Shown: in pieces, positions 7,774 to 14,858 of the stretch | Layout: the number at the start of each line of letters is the position of its first letter | Position numbering within the stretch: position 1 is the stretch's first letter | NCBI GenBank assembly: GCA_017935185.1 | Contig: JAGBIC010000006.1 | Span: 1 to 64,000, forward strand | Source: Alistipes sp. | GTDB lineage: Bacteria; Bacteroidota; Bacteroidia; Bacteroidales; Rikenellaceae | Length of the DNA: 64,000 nucleotides | Direction: 5' to 3' | The notes under the pieces: model-generated | The model's input: the letters and a program-made list of their open reading frames with translations, nothing else | Database searches by the model: none | Told to the model about the DNA's origin: nothing | Position numbers and translations under genes: made by a program

Positions 7774-8350
7774 GATGCAGATTGTATTGAGTGGCATCCT
7801 AAAGAATAACCCCACCTTTGTGTTGGTGCTTGGTATGTGTCCCACGCTGGGTACTACCACATCGGCCATAAATGGTATGGGTATGGGTGTAGCTACCATG
7901 GCAGTATTGATTATGTCGAACCTTGTTATTTCGCTAATCAAGAATTTGATTCCCGATAAGGTGCGTATCCCTGCATTTATCGTGGTTATTGCGTCGTTTG
8001 TAACCATTATCCAGATGCTTATTCAGGCCTATGTTCCTTCGCTCTATGCAAGTCTGGGTGTATTTATTCCCTTGATCGTGGTAAACTGTGTGATTTTGGG
8101 TCGTGCCGAGGCTTTTGCGTCTAAAAATGGTGCTTTGGATTCAATACTCGATGGTGTAGGTATCGGCGTTGGTTTTACCTTGTCGCTTACAATTATCGGT
8201 GCTGTTCGTGAGTTGCTTGGTAGTGGAGCTATCTTCGGATATTCATTCGGAATTGCCGATTATATGCCTTTGGTATTTGTGCTTGCCCCCGGTGCATTCT
8301 TTGTGTTGGGTTATCTGATGGTTTTGTTTAACAAATTTGCAAAGAAATAG
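7766..8350 (+). CDS. rnfE: Rnf complex subunit E
   Basis: RnfE is a membrane subunit related to NqrD and RnfA. The start at 7766 gives a 194-residue protein beginning [16 protein letters not shown], as expected; an in-frame start at 7676 would add a non-conserved 30-residue extension inside rnfG. A purine-rich AGGAAGGAGG lies just upstream of the ATG. Six hydrophobic segments are visible, with the [12 protein letters not shown] signature near the N-terminus. The gap to rnfA is 2 bp. Confidence 0.94.
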   Translation: MNKMQIVLSGILKNNPTFVLVLGMCPTLGTTTSAINGMGMGVATMAVLIMSNLVISLIKNLIPDKVRIPAFIVVIASFVTIIQMLIQAYVPSLYASLGVFIPLIVVNCVILGRAEAFASKNGALDSILDGVGIGVGFTLSLTIIGAVRELLGSGAIFGYSFGIADYMPLVFVLAPGAFFVLGYLMVLFNKFAKK

Positions 8351-8352
8351 TT

Positions 8353-8931
8353 ATGGAGCTTTCATATTTCGCAATTATTATTGGTGCAATCTTCGTAAAT
8401 AACGTTGTTCTTGCACAGTTCTTGGGTATCTGTCCTTTTCTTGGCGTTTCGTCAAAGGTAGAGACCTCAATGGGTATGGGTGCAGCCGTAACCTTTGTGA
8501 TGGCATTGGCAGCAGTTGTGGCATGGTCTATTCAGACTTTTATCCTTGTGCCGTTGCATATTGAGTATATGCAGACCATCGTCTTCATCCTCGTTATCGC
8601 TGCTTTGGTGCAGATGGTTGAGATTGTCTTGAAGAAGGTATCACCCTCTCTCTATCAGGCATTGGGTATTTTCTTGCCTTTGATTACTACCAACTGCGCA
8701 GTATTGGGTGTGGCAATTCTGATGATTCAGAAGGAGTTTAACCTGCTTCAGAGTTTTACCTATTCAGTATCGACTGCGCTCGGATTCGCTTTGGCATTGG
8801 TGATTTTTGCCGGTATCCGCGAGCGTCTGGAGTTGGATGGCGTACCCGCAGCGTTGAAGGGTAATCCCATTGCTCTTATCACCGCCGCTATCCTTGCTAT
8901 GGCCTTTATGGGTTTCTCGGGCTTGGTATAG
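8353..8931 (+). CDS. rnfA: Rnf complex subunit A
   Basis: RnfA pairs with RnfE in the membrane core of the complex and is related to NqrE. This protein has 192 residues and six hydrophobic segments. The N-terminal [18 protein letters not shown] motif carries the conserved Cys thought to help bind an intramembrane iron-sulfur cluster, and [10 protein letters not shown] is the matching second motif. It is the last gene of the run and is followed by an intrinsic terminator. Confidence 0.95.
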   Translation: MELSYFAIIIGAIFVNNVVLAQFLGICPFLGVSSKVETSMGMGAAVTFVMALAAVVAWSIQTFILVPLHIEYMQTIVFILVIAALVQMVEIVLKKVSPSLYQALGIFLPLITTNCAVLGVAILMIQKEFNLLQSFTYSVSTALGFALALVIFAGIRERLELDGVPAALKGNPIALITAAILAMAFMGFSGLV

Positions 8932-8955
8932 TTTATATTTATATTAGATTACATT

Positions 8956-8991
8956 TTTGGGGTGGCGTGTTTGTGCTACCCCAAATTTTTT
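8956..8991 (+). terminator. Intrinsic terminator of the rnf operon
   Basis: TTTGGGGT (8956-8963) pairs with ACCCCAAA (8978-8985), followed by six T. It begins 24 bp after the rnfA stop. Confidence 0.85.
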
Positions 8992-9002
8992 GTGTAAAAA
9001 AA

Positions 9003-9033
9003 TTGCTTTTTGAGAATAAAAATTATAATTTTG
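9003..9033 (+). promoter_or_regulatory. Bacteroidota-type promoter for small peptide/lipoprotein unit 2
   Basis: TTG at 9003-9005, a 20-base spacer, and TAATTTTG at 9026-9033. The leader to the peptide gene at 9328 is about 290 bases. It contains a 41-codon upstream ORF (9076-9201, ending in PPPYMA), an inverted repeat near 9129-9158, a nine-C run (9181-9189) and a terminator-like hairpin (9242-9287). The promoter and C-run arrangement resembles that before the unit at 488. Confidence 0.65.
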
Positions 9034-9241
9034 TATAGTTGTATAAGGGGTAATAACTCCGTTCAATTCAAAAAGATGTTACGCCATAAGGAAAATATCG
9101 GTTTTGTTGTCGGCTCTGTCGCAACAGTCGCACGACGTGAGTATTCGTCGGTTGTGCGCGATGAGTATGGCGTAATATTGCCCCCCCCCTATATGGCTTA
9201 ATTATCAGATAATCAGTAAATTATACGAAAATGACTTAACG

Positions 9242-9287
9242 CGCTCTCGGCGTGGGCTTTGTTGTGCCCTGCTGTGAGCGTTTTTTT
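9242..9287 (+). terminator. Terminator-like hairpin in the leader of unit 2 (possible attenuator)
   Basis: CGCTC (9242-9246) pairs with GAGCG (9276-9280), with GGGC (9254-9257) pairing with GCCC (9266-9269) inside, followed by seven T (9281-9287). It lies about 40 bases before the peptide ATG and well after the rnf terminator. Either it attenuates transcription into unit 2, or it ends a separate RNA of about 250 bases starting near 9040. Confidence 0.6.
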
Positions 9288-9327
9288 GTTTATACATTCA
9301 CTAATAACAATACAAAAACAAACAATT

Positions 9328-9441
9328 ATGGAGAAGAAAACTTATTTAGCACCCGAGGTTGAGGTACTCGAGGTAGTAGTAGAGCAGGGCTTTGCCCAGT
9401 CAGGTATTGATGATATGCCTTATGGTGGTAACAATTGGTAG
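9328..9441 (+). CDS. Small conserved peptide, unit 2 (37 aa), function unknown
   Basis: Second copy of the peptide at 488. It shares YLAPEVEVLEV, VEQGFA and the following Ser; the tail (GIDDMPYGGNNW) is unique. An in-frame ATG at 9259 would add 23 residues with no match in the other copies, and that start would sit inside the terminator-like hairpin. The start at 9328 is therefore preferred; it is preceded by ACAAACAATT, close to the sequences before the other two copies. The lipoprotein gene starts 24 bp after its stop. Confidence 0.8.
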   Translation: MEKKTYLAPEVEVLEVVVEQGFAQSGIDDMPYGGNNW

Positions 9442-9465
9442 TAACAAATTTTAGACAGAAGAACA

Positions 9466-10308
9466 ATGAAGAAGTTTTTGTTTTTATTAGCTGCTACCGG
9501 AGTGTTGGCAGCCGTAGGTTGCAGCAAGGATGATGCAGCCCAGGAGGAGGTAAAGTATGTATCGGAGATTAAGATTGGCTTCGAGGGTGATACTCGCGTA
9601 AGCGCATCACACAGCGCCGCTGGTTTGAAGTTCGCTTGGGAGGATGGCGATGTGATTTATGTATCGAGAACAGCATCAGAGGTAATGGCAAATGAAGAAT
9701 TCAAATACGATGCTTCAAGTGGAACATTTAAACCTGGAAATAATTCAAGTTCTTTAAAAGCAGGCGAAAAATATATTGCAGTTTATAATGCATCGCTGAC
9801 TAAATTTAGTGATGGTATTAAAGTTAATGTTCAGCAAACTCGTGAAATTAGTGACATGTTTAGCAATATGCCAATGGTATCAACTGAATTTACTGCTGAT
9901 GCAAATGGTACTATTGCTACAATGACGCATATTGTTGGTATGGTAGAAATTCCGGTTAAGTCTCAGGATGCTGGTAAAAAATTGAAAGAAATAATGATAA
10001 CTGCTACTGATTATACTAATTTGGGAGGTACTTTTAATATGCCAGTATCTGATTATTCTATCAGTTTGCCAAGTGGTGGTTTCAATTATGTAAAACTAAA
10101 ATCGGCTACAGGAATTGATTTGAATCAATCAACAGCTACTTCAGTATTCATTCCTGTATTGCCTTGTACTAATGCAGTTATTGCCCTCGATTATAAGCTT
10201 GATGATGATACTGAATTGCAATACATTAGCAATTCTGACCTCGGTAGTAAGAAATTGACTGTTGAGCGAGGTAAGATTACTAAGATTAGTGAACTTACAT
10301 TGGAATAA
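9466..10308 (+). CDS. Fimbrillin-like surface lipoprotein, unit 2 (mosaic codon usage)
   Basis: A 280-residue lipoprotein with lipidated Cys 19 (lipobox AAVGC), followed by SKDD, which resembles the Bacteroidota surface-export signal. The N-terminal region has the fimbrillin-like pattern DTR then FAWEDGDVIYV. Composition breaks sharply near 9682-9693: before it all six Glu codons are GAG and all six Lys codons AAG, while after it ten of eleven Glu codons are GAA and most Lys codons are AAA. This suggests the exposed part was exchanged by recombination while signal peptide and leader were kept. Function unknown. Confidence 0.75.
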   Translation: MKKFLFLLAATGVLAAVGCSKDDAAQEEVKYVSEIKIGFEGDTRVSASHSAAGLKFAWEDGDVIYVSRTASEVMANEEFKYDASSGTFKPGNNSSSLKAGEKYIAVYNASLTKFSDGIKVNVQQTREISDMFSNMPMVSTEFTADANGTIATMTHIVGMVEIPVKSQDAGKKLKEIMITATDYTNLGGTFNMPVSDYSISLPSGGFNYVKLKSATGIDLNQSTATSVFIPVLPCTNAVIALDYKLDDDTELQYISNSDLGSKKLTVERGKITKISELTLE

Positions 10309-10333
10309 TTTGCATAAAGTAAAAAACAGCCTC

Positions 10334-10427
10334 GGCTACTGAGTAGCCAGCACCAAAATCCGCTTGGCGGTAACAAGACTCAGTATTCGTACTATTAAAG
10401 ACTGCACTTTGTTGTAGTCTTTTTTTT
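10334..10427 (+). terminator. Structured 3' region and terminator after lipoprotein unit 2
   Basis: AAAGACT (10397-10403) pairs with AGTCTTT (10416-10422), continuing into a T run ending at 10427. Upstream are a perfect short hairpin (GGCTACT / AGTAGCC, 10334-10348) and CCGCTTGGCGG. No gene lies between 10309 and 10563. Confidence 0.7.
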
Positions 10428-10490
10428 GCGTGTGAGGTGACTGGATAAGTTGCGCTTATAGCACGGTAAATTCTTTTTATCGTTTTGGGG

Positions 10491-10520
10491 TTGTTTTATT
10501 CGATTTGTGTATTACTTTTG
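10491..10520 (+). promoter_or_regulatory. Promoter for rubredoxin
   Basis: TTG (10491-10493), a 19-base spacer and TACTTTTG (10513-10520) match the Bacteroidota consensus. The ATG of the rubredoxin gene is 43 bases downstream. Confidence 0.6.
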
Positions 10521-10563
10521 TAGTAGAGAAAGATGAAATTATTAACAATTAAAATTTGATATT

Positions 10564-10722
10564 ATGGATAAGTATAGTTGCATACCTTGTGGATGGGTTT
10601 ACGACCCTGCTAAGGGAGACCCCGAGAATGGAATAGCCCCCGGAACATCTTTTGATGAGTTGCCCGATGATTGGGCATGCCCCTTGTGTGGAGCAGGCAA
10701 AGAGAGCTTCGAGAAGATGTAA
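10564..10722 (+). CDS. Rubredoxin
   Basis: A 52-residue iron protein that carries single electrons, often to oxygen- or peroxide-detoxifying enzymes in anaerobes. Both metal-binding pairs are intact: [10 protein letters not shown] near the N-terminus and [12 protein letters not shown] near the C-terminus, with the usual [11 protein letters not shown] and DLPDDWACP-type spacing. The length is normal for the family. It has its own promoter and is followed by a hairpin, so it appears monocistronic. No partner oxidoreductase is adjacent. Confidence 0.95.
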   Translation: MDKYSCIPCGWVYDPAKGDPENGIAPGTSFDELPDDWACPLCGAGKESFEKM

Positions 10723-10746
10723 TAGTATGTTATACAAATAGTGCAG

Positions 10747-10779
10747 ACTCCCGCTTAACGGCAATCGTTAGGCGGGAGT
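10747..10779 (+). terminator. Hairpin after rubredoxin, probable terminator
   Basis: ACTCCCGC (10747-10754) pairs with GCGGGAGT (10772-10779), with TAACG/CGTTA continuing the stem inside. The T tract after it is weak. Confidence 0.55.
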
Positions 10780-10791
10780 TGTGCTTTGTAT

Positions 10792-11010
10792 ATGTTGGCA
10801 AGAGTGATGTATCGAACATGCTTCCAGCTTACAAACGCCTATGGTTCGCAGGGTGAGCAACTTCAGCAGACCAACTTTGCACAGCATGGAGATATGAGCA
10901 ATGTCTATAAGTTGCGAGGCGGCTATTCCGAGGGTTGGACGGTATTTTGGATAACGGCTCACTTCCTTAATGCAGCGGCGCGTTTTGAAGAGATGGGTGT
11001 TGAGTTGTAA
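10792..11010 (+). CDS. Small hypothetical protein (72 aa)
   Basis: An ORF of 72 residues starting at ATG 10792; a TTG six bases earlier is an alternative. It has no signal peptide or clear membrane segment. The C-terminal half (SEGWTVFWITAHFLNAAARF) looks like an amphipathic helix. Codon choice (GAG, TTG, GGT, CGT) matches neighbouring genes, and the ORF ends just before a strong terminator, both of which favour a real gene. No ribosome or promoter element stands out, because the upstream hairpin of rubredoxin ends 12 bp before the start. I do not recognise a family. A decayed gene fragment is the alternative. Confidence 0.4.
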   Translation: MLARVMYRTCFQLTNAYGSQGEQLQQTNFAQHGDMSNVYKLRGGYSEGWTVFWITAHFLNAAARFEEMGVEL

Positions 11011-11024
11011 AAAAAGTAATGATG

Positions 11025-11057
11025 CACAAAAGCGGAGCTAAAAACTCCGCTTTTGTG
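11025..11057. terminator. Bidirectional terminator
   Basis: A perfect 13-bp stem (11025-11037 with 11045-11057, containing AAAAGCGGAG / CTCCGCTTTT) around a CTAAAAA loop. T-rich flanks on both strands suit the converging genes ending at 11010 and 11082. Confidence 0.75.
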
Positions 11058-11081
11058 TTGATGTTTTGTGGTGAAATAAAA

Positions 11082-13703
11082 TTACTCCAATTTGTGTATT
11101 ACTCCCTTAATCTGCTCGCCTACCGAGGTGTTATAACCTTGTGAGAAGTAGACTATGCGGCCGAATGTGTCGCATATTGCAATTACGGGTAACGTCTTTG
11201 ATGTCGAGTTGCAGCCTTCGCACAACATCTGCTTTACCTTGCCGTTCGCATCCACTCCATATGAAACTCCCAACGATGTGATAATATTGCGATTTAGCTT
11301 CTTTGCATCTTCTGCCGAAGAGTTGAGAACGATAATCGGGCGACCCCACGCCTTCAGATCGCCACTTATCGAATTAAGTCCTCGCATTGCATGGTTTGTA
11401 GGCTCATCGGTAGTGCCCATGACGGCCAGAAGGAAATAGCCACGTCCGGTGGTCGAGAGCAGTGAACGTTCCGAACTCTCACCTTCGGGCAAATACAGCT
11501 TCTCGGCATCCATCGAGCCGATAACGCCTATATCATCATTTGCGGAGCGTATTATAAGCTCGATTTTGCACTCCTTGTTCTTTTCGATACGGAAACTTAC
11601 ATTGTGTGACAATATCTTGCCGCTGGCCATTCGATTGCCCGATGTGAGCATGTAGAAACCCTCGTCAAGTTCAATCTTCTCGGCAAAGAGATTTGCTGTT
11701 GAGTTGCCCATGTCGGCTGAAAGGTTTGTGTCGAAGTTGAGTGTTTGGCAACGTCCGTTCTCAATGCGTGATATGGTGTAATGCGACGAATATGCAGGGT
11801 GTGAAATAGTGGGAACTTTCTTTGCGTCATATGTGATTGTCAATAAGCCTTTGGCTGTTGCCTTTTCCGATACGGCATTACCATAAGTTACCTTTATCCA
11901 CTCATCATCGTGTAGGTATTCGGGGCGCTGATCTTGAGGGTTAAGTCGCGCTGCAATGCCAAATGTGCGGCAGGCAGCAACAAAAAATCTATCTCGGGAA
12001 TTGCTGTCGGCAGCACGTAACCGTAACACTCCGGCAGGGGTGGCTTGCAGATTTATCGGGTTGTCATCATCGCACAACTCAATATTGTCGTTGCACCACG
12101 ATATTATTTGAGCTGCCGATGGATTGCCAGATATGTCATGGCTCAACACATCGCGTATTTGATTGCGGTAGGGTTGCAGGAACTCATGAGCAATGCGTGG
12201 CGAGAGGATGTATTGGCAATATGTTGGAGTGAGTTCTGCCGTAGGTGTTGACTCTAGTGCATCGTTAAGGACTTCCAATGAAGTGTCGTGCAGATCTTTG
12301 CCCGAGATATTATTCAGCAGGGCCAAAGCTCTGGCGCGTTCAGTACCATTTTTTGAATTGATAAAAGCCTTTATATTACGCCAATTACCTCTTGATGCAA
12401 TAAGAATCTTCTGCTCTTGTGGGGTATACTCTGCGCAACGCTCGGCCGTCATAAAGGTCGAAATGTACGACAGGCGAATAGAATCCTCAATTGTAAGACG
12501 GCGTTTGTTCTCGGCAATCTGCTCGTCGGTTAATTTTATGGGAATGTCACCGGTGACGGGAGGCGTAATATCCTCTGCGAATGAGAAACTATCGCCATCC
12601 TTATATCTCAACTCAACGGTGACCTGCTCGCCGGAGAGTTTGCTGAACCCGAATCGTCCTTCGTGTGAGGCCCATACGAGCATGTCGCCTAAGCCCATAT
12701 GTATTGAGGCTTTGCCCTCGGCATTGGTGGCGAGTTGGACAACCGAATTGAATTCGCCATAGTTGAAAATCTTGAACTCAACCGTTGCTCCGGCCACGGG
12801 CTTCTGCTCTGTGTCGACAACGGTAACTGTCGAGTGGCGTGTGGGGGCGTAGTTGTCAATGACATTTATCTCGGTAAAACAATTTGTTCGCTGAATCACA
12901 TCTTCCGGCCCTGAATAGTCGCCTCTCACTCGTGTGTGCATAAGCAATGCGCGTGTGGCAGGCTGGTTAAACCATGCAATATTTAGCTCGGGCTCGGGCT
13001 CGCATGCACCCATGAAGTACCATTTGCCGTCAATCCACACCTCGACCCATGCATGATTGCTGTCGGTATGGGCCCAGCGGGGAGTGTATACCTGTCGGGC
13101 AGGAATACCTACTGCACGCAGGGCAGAAACGGTCAGCGTAGACTCCTCGCCGCAGCGCCCCTCGCCGGTGAGTATGGTGGCCATAGGTGATGAAGTTCTG
13201 GCATCGGATGGGATGTATGTGGCCTTCTCGTGGCACCAATGATTCACCTCAAGTGCAGCATCGTGCAGCGATAGGCCGTCGACACGCATCTTGAGGGTGT
13301 CGTAATAGATCATACGGAAATCATCAAGCCGCTCATTGTTTACTCTTACAGGGAGTACAAAGTGCCGAAAAATATCCTCGGGAACATCATCTCCCCAAGC
13401 CATTTCGTTGCGTGCTTTTAGCGAACTGCGAACGTTTGCGAGGAAATATTCACCCTCATAATCGCCCATGTCGGCAGATGGCATCGAAGCGTATAGAAAT
13501 TCCATGGCCTCGCGCTCCTGAAGTGATAAATCCTTATCGAAGATGGCAAATATATCTCCATGGGTGAACCGAGATTGTCGCTGGAGAACTTTTTCGTGGA
13601 TATCATTGCGGATTTCGGCATCTGTTATAAAGTGCTTTGTGCATGCTGTTGAAGCGATTGCTAAGGCCGCAACAAAAAGTGATTTGAGGAGTGTTGGCTT
13701 CAT
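11082..13703 (-). CDS. Transglutaminase-like domain lipoprotein
   Basis: A large (873 aa) lipoprotein with lipobox ASTAC and lipidated Cys near residue 21. The transglutaminase/protease-like core is seen at about 150-260: GEGRCGEEST with Cys 184, then NHAWVEVWIDGKWY with His 217, both in the expected order for a papain-like catalytic pair. A beta-rich segment follows (about 280-360, starting STVTVVDTEQKPVAG), which looks like a carboxypeptidase-regulatory or Ig-like fold. The rest is a long region without a motif I can name. Such proteins are common in Bacteroidales and probably act on peptides or glycoproteins outside the cytoplasm; the substrate is unknown. It appears to be a single gene. 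Confidence 0.8.
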   Translation of the reverse strand: MKPTLLKSLFVAALAIASTACTKHFITDAEIRNDIHEKVLQRQSRFTHGDIFAIFDKDLSLQEREAMEFLYASMPSADMGDYEGEYFLANVRSSLKARNEMAWGDDVPEDIFRHFVLPVRVNNERLDDFRMIYYDTLKMRVDGLSLHDAALEVNHWCHEKATYIPSDARTSSPMATILTGEGRCGEESTLTVSALRAVGIPARQVYTPRWAHTDSNHAWVEVWIDGKWYFMGACEPEPELNIAWFNQPATRALLMHTRVRGDYSGPEDVIQRTNCFTEINVIDNYAPTRHSTVTVVDTEQKPVAGATVEFKIFNYGEFNSVVQLATNAEGKASIHMGLGDMLVWASHEGRFGFSKLSGEQVTVELRYKDGDSFSFAEDITPPVTGDIPIKLTDEQIAENKRRLTIEDSIRLSYISTFMTAERCAEYTPQEQKILIASRGNWRNIKAFINSKNGTERARALALLNNISGKDLHDTSLEVLNDALESTPTAELTPTYCQYILSPRIAHEFLQPYRNQIRDVLSHDISGNPSAAQIISWCNDNIELCDDDNPINLQATPAGVLRLRAADSNSRDRFFVAACRTFGIAARLNPQDQRPEYLHDDEWIKVTYGNAVSEKATAKGLLTITYDAKKVPTISHPAYSSHYTISRIENGRCQTLNFDTNLSADMGNSTANLFAEKIELDEGFYMLTSGNRMASGKILSHNVSFRIEKNKECKIELIIRSANDDIGVIGSMDAEKLYLPEGESSERSLLSTTGRGYFLLAVMGTTDEPTNHAMRGLNSISGDLKAWGRPIIVLNSSAEDAKKLNRNIITSLGVSYGVDANGKVKQMLCEGCNSTSKTLPVIAICDTFGRIVYFSQGYNTSVGEQIKGVIHKLE

Positions 13704-13751
13704 TGTCTAAAATTTTATGTCGGCACTGTTTGTCAGTGTATGGTTGTCGCA

Positions 13752-13759
13752 CAAAGGTA
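13752..13759 (-). promoter_or_regulatory. -7 element for the transglutaminase-like gene
   Basis: TACCTTTG on the minus strand, 48 bases before the start codon. No TTG was found at the normal spacing. Confidence 0.4.
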
Positions 13760-13766
13760 GAAAAAT

Positions 13767-13816
13767 AATACCGACGAAAAAAGAATAACTCATATCATTC
13801 TCTTTTCGTCGGTATT
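13767..13816 (-). terminator. Terminator of the glycerophosphodiesterase gene
   Basis: A 14-bp stem (AATACCGACGAAAA at 13767-13780 with TTTTCGTCGGTATT at 13803-13816) followed on the minus strand by a T-rich stretch. Confidence 0.75.
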
Positions 13817-13890
13817 TTTTATTCGTCGGCTGACCTGCCCAATATTATCAGAGGGTTATCTCTGATGATATTTGGATAGCAGAAGCATTG

Positions 13891-14649
13891 CTATTTGCCG
13901 AGCTGGCGATTTACCTCCAATGGGTTGTCTGTGGTGATGTAGTCAACCTTGTTGTCGATGCACCACTTGATATCCTCGGGGTTGTTTACAGTCCAAACAT
14001 TGACTGTAAGGCCCAAATCGTGGCTCTGCTTAATCCACTCGGGATGCTGCTTCATAACCTTGAGGTTGTAGTCGATGCCTGTGTAACCTTGGGCTTTACA
14101 CTCGGCAGGAGTCATATTGCCGTTCAGGTATGCGATTTGAATACCCTTGGGGCCGTAGGCTACAAGCTCGTCGCATACATGCTTGCTGAAAGCGATATAC
14201 TCAACATCTTTCTTAAGTTTGAAACGCTTCACCATCTTAAGAATGTTCTTTACTACACGAGTCTCGCGCTCGGGAGTGTCGTGGCTCTTAATCTCGATGA
14301 TGAGTTTTGTGTTGGTATTTTTCTTTGCTTGAATAAGATACTCTTCGAATGTGGGCATAATCTCACCATTCTTGAGTTTTTTGGCACGCAATGTGGCGTA
14401 ATCTGTCTGTTGAACAGTGTACTCGCCATGCTTTGGACCGTGAATTGATACTAAAACACCATCGGCAGTTTCGTTGATGTCGCACTCTGAACCATAAAAA
14501 CCTGCCTCCTGAGCATTGGCAAGTGATGAAAGAGAGTTGTGCTCCGAGTTCTTTGTGGCATGGAAACCGCGGTGTGCAATAACCTCGGTCTGCGCGTAAG
14601 TGGCCATTGTAGCTGCTAGGCATACAATGAGGGTTAAAATTTTCTTCAT
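13891..14649 (-). CDS. Glycerophosphodiester phosphodiesterase, exported
   Basis: A 252-residue GDPD-family enzyme that cleaves glycerophosphodiesters to glycerol 3-phosphate and an alcohol. It begins with a signal peptide ending near TYAQ (residue 20). The TIM-barrel signature is intact: VIAHRGFHATKNSEHNS (His and Arg of the HRG motif), SECDINETADGVLVSIHG (Glu/Asp metal ligands, second His), and near the C-terminus VNVWTVNNPEDIKWCID and DYITTDNP. Length is normal. It acts in the periplasm or outside, probably scavenging phosphate and glycerol. It has its own promoter and terminator. Confidence 0.92.
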   Translation of the reverse strand: MKKILTLIVCLAATMATYAQTEVIAHRGFHATKNSEHNSLSSLANAQEAGFYGSECDINETADGVLVSIHGPKHGEYTVQQTDYATLRAKKLKNGEIMPTFEEYLIQAKKNTNTKLIIEIKSHDTPERETRVVKNILKMVKRFKLKKDVEYIAFSKHVCDELVAYGPKGIQIAYLNGNMTPAECKAQGYTGIDYNLKVMKQHPEWIKQSHDLGLTVNVWTVNNPEDIKWCIDNKVDYITTDNPLEVNRQLGK

Positions 14650-14700
14650 GATATACAGTTATTTTTGTTGTATTTTGTTTGTCTAAACAATGTATTTATG

Positions 14701-14708
14701 CAAATATA
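14701..14708 (-). promoter_or_regulatory. -7 element for the glycerophosphodiesterase gene
   Basis: TATATTTG on the minus strand, 51 bases before the start codon. No well-spaced TTG is visible. Confidence 0.4.
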
Positions 14709-14792
14709 CGAACAATATTTCTAAAAAGAGGGGTCTATATGGCAAAAAAAATATATTTTTGAAATCATATAAACAAGAATAGAATTTATTTG

Positions 14793-14800
14793 TAAATTTG
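14793..14800 (+). promoter_or_regulatory. -7 element for the nag gene cluster
   Basis: TAAATTTG followed by C, 58 bases before the ATG at 14859. A TTG at the normal distance is absent. Confidence 0.4.
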
Positions 14801-14858
14801 CATTGACGTATCATGCTTTTTACGGTCAAAAAAAGAGTAAACATTCAAATTTATATAT

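Noticed and set aside
9259-9327. Upstream ATG for the second small peptide (60 residues)
   Set aside because: The extra 23 residues have no match in the other copies and are encoded across a terminator-like hairpin.
10768-10962. Minus-strand ORF of 64 codons opposite the small ORF after rubredoxin
   Set aside because: It overlaps the rubredoxin hairpin and has poorer codon use than the plus-strand frame.
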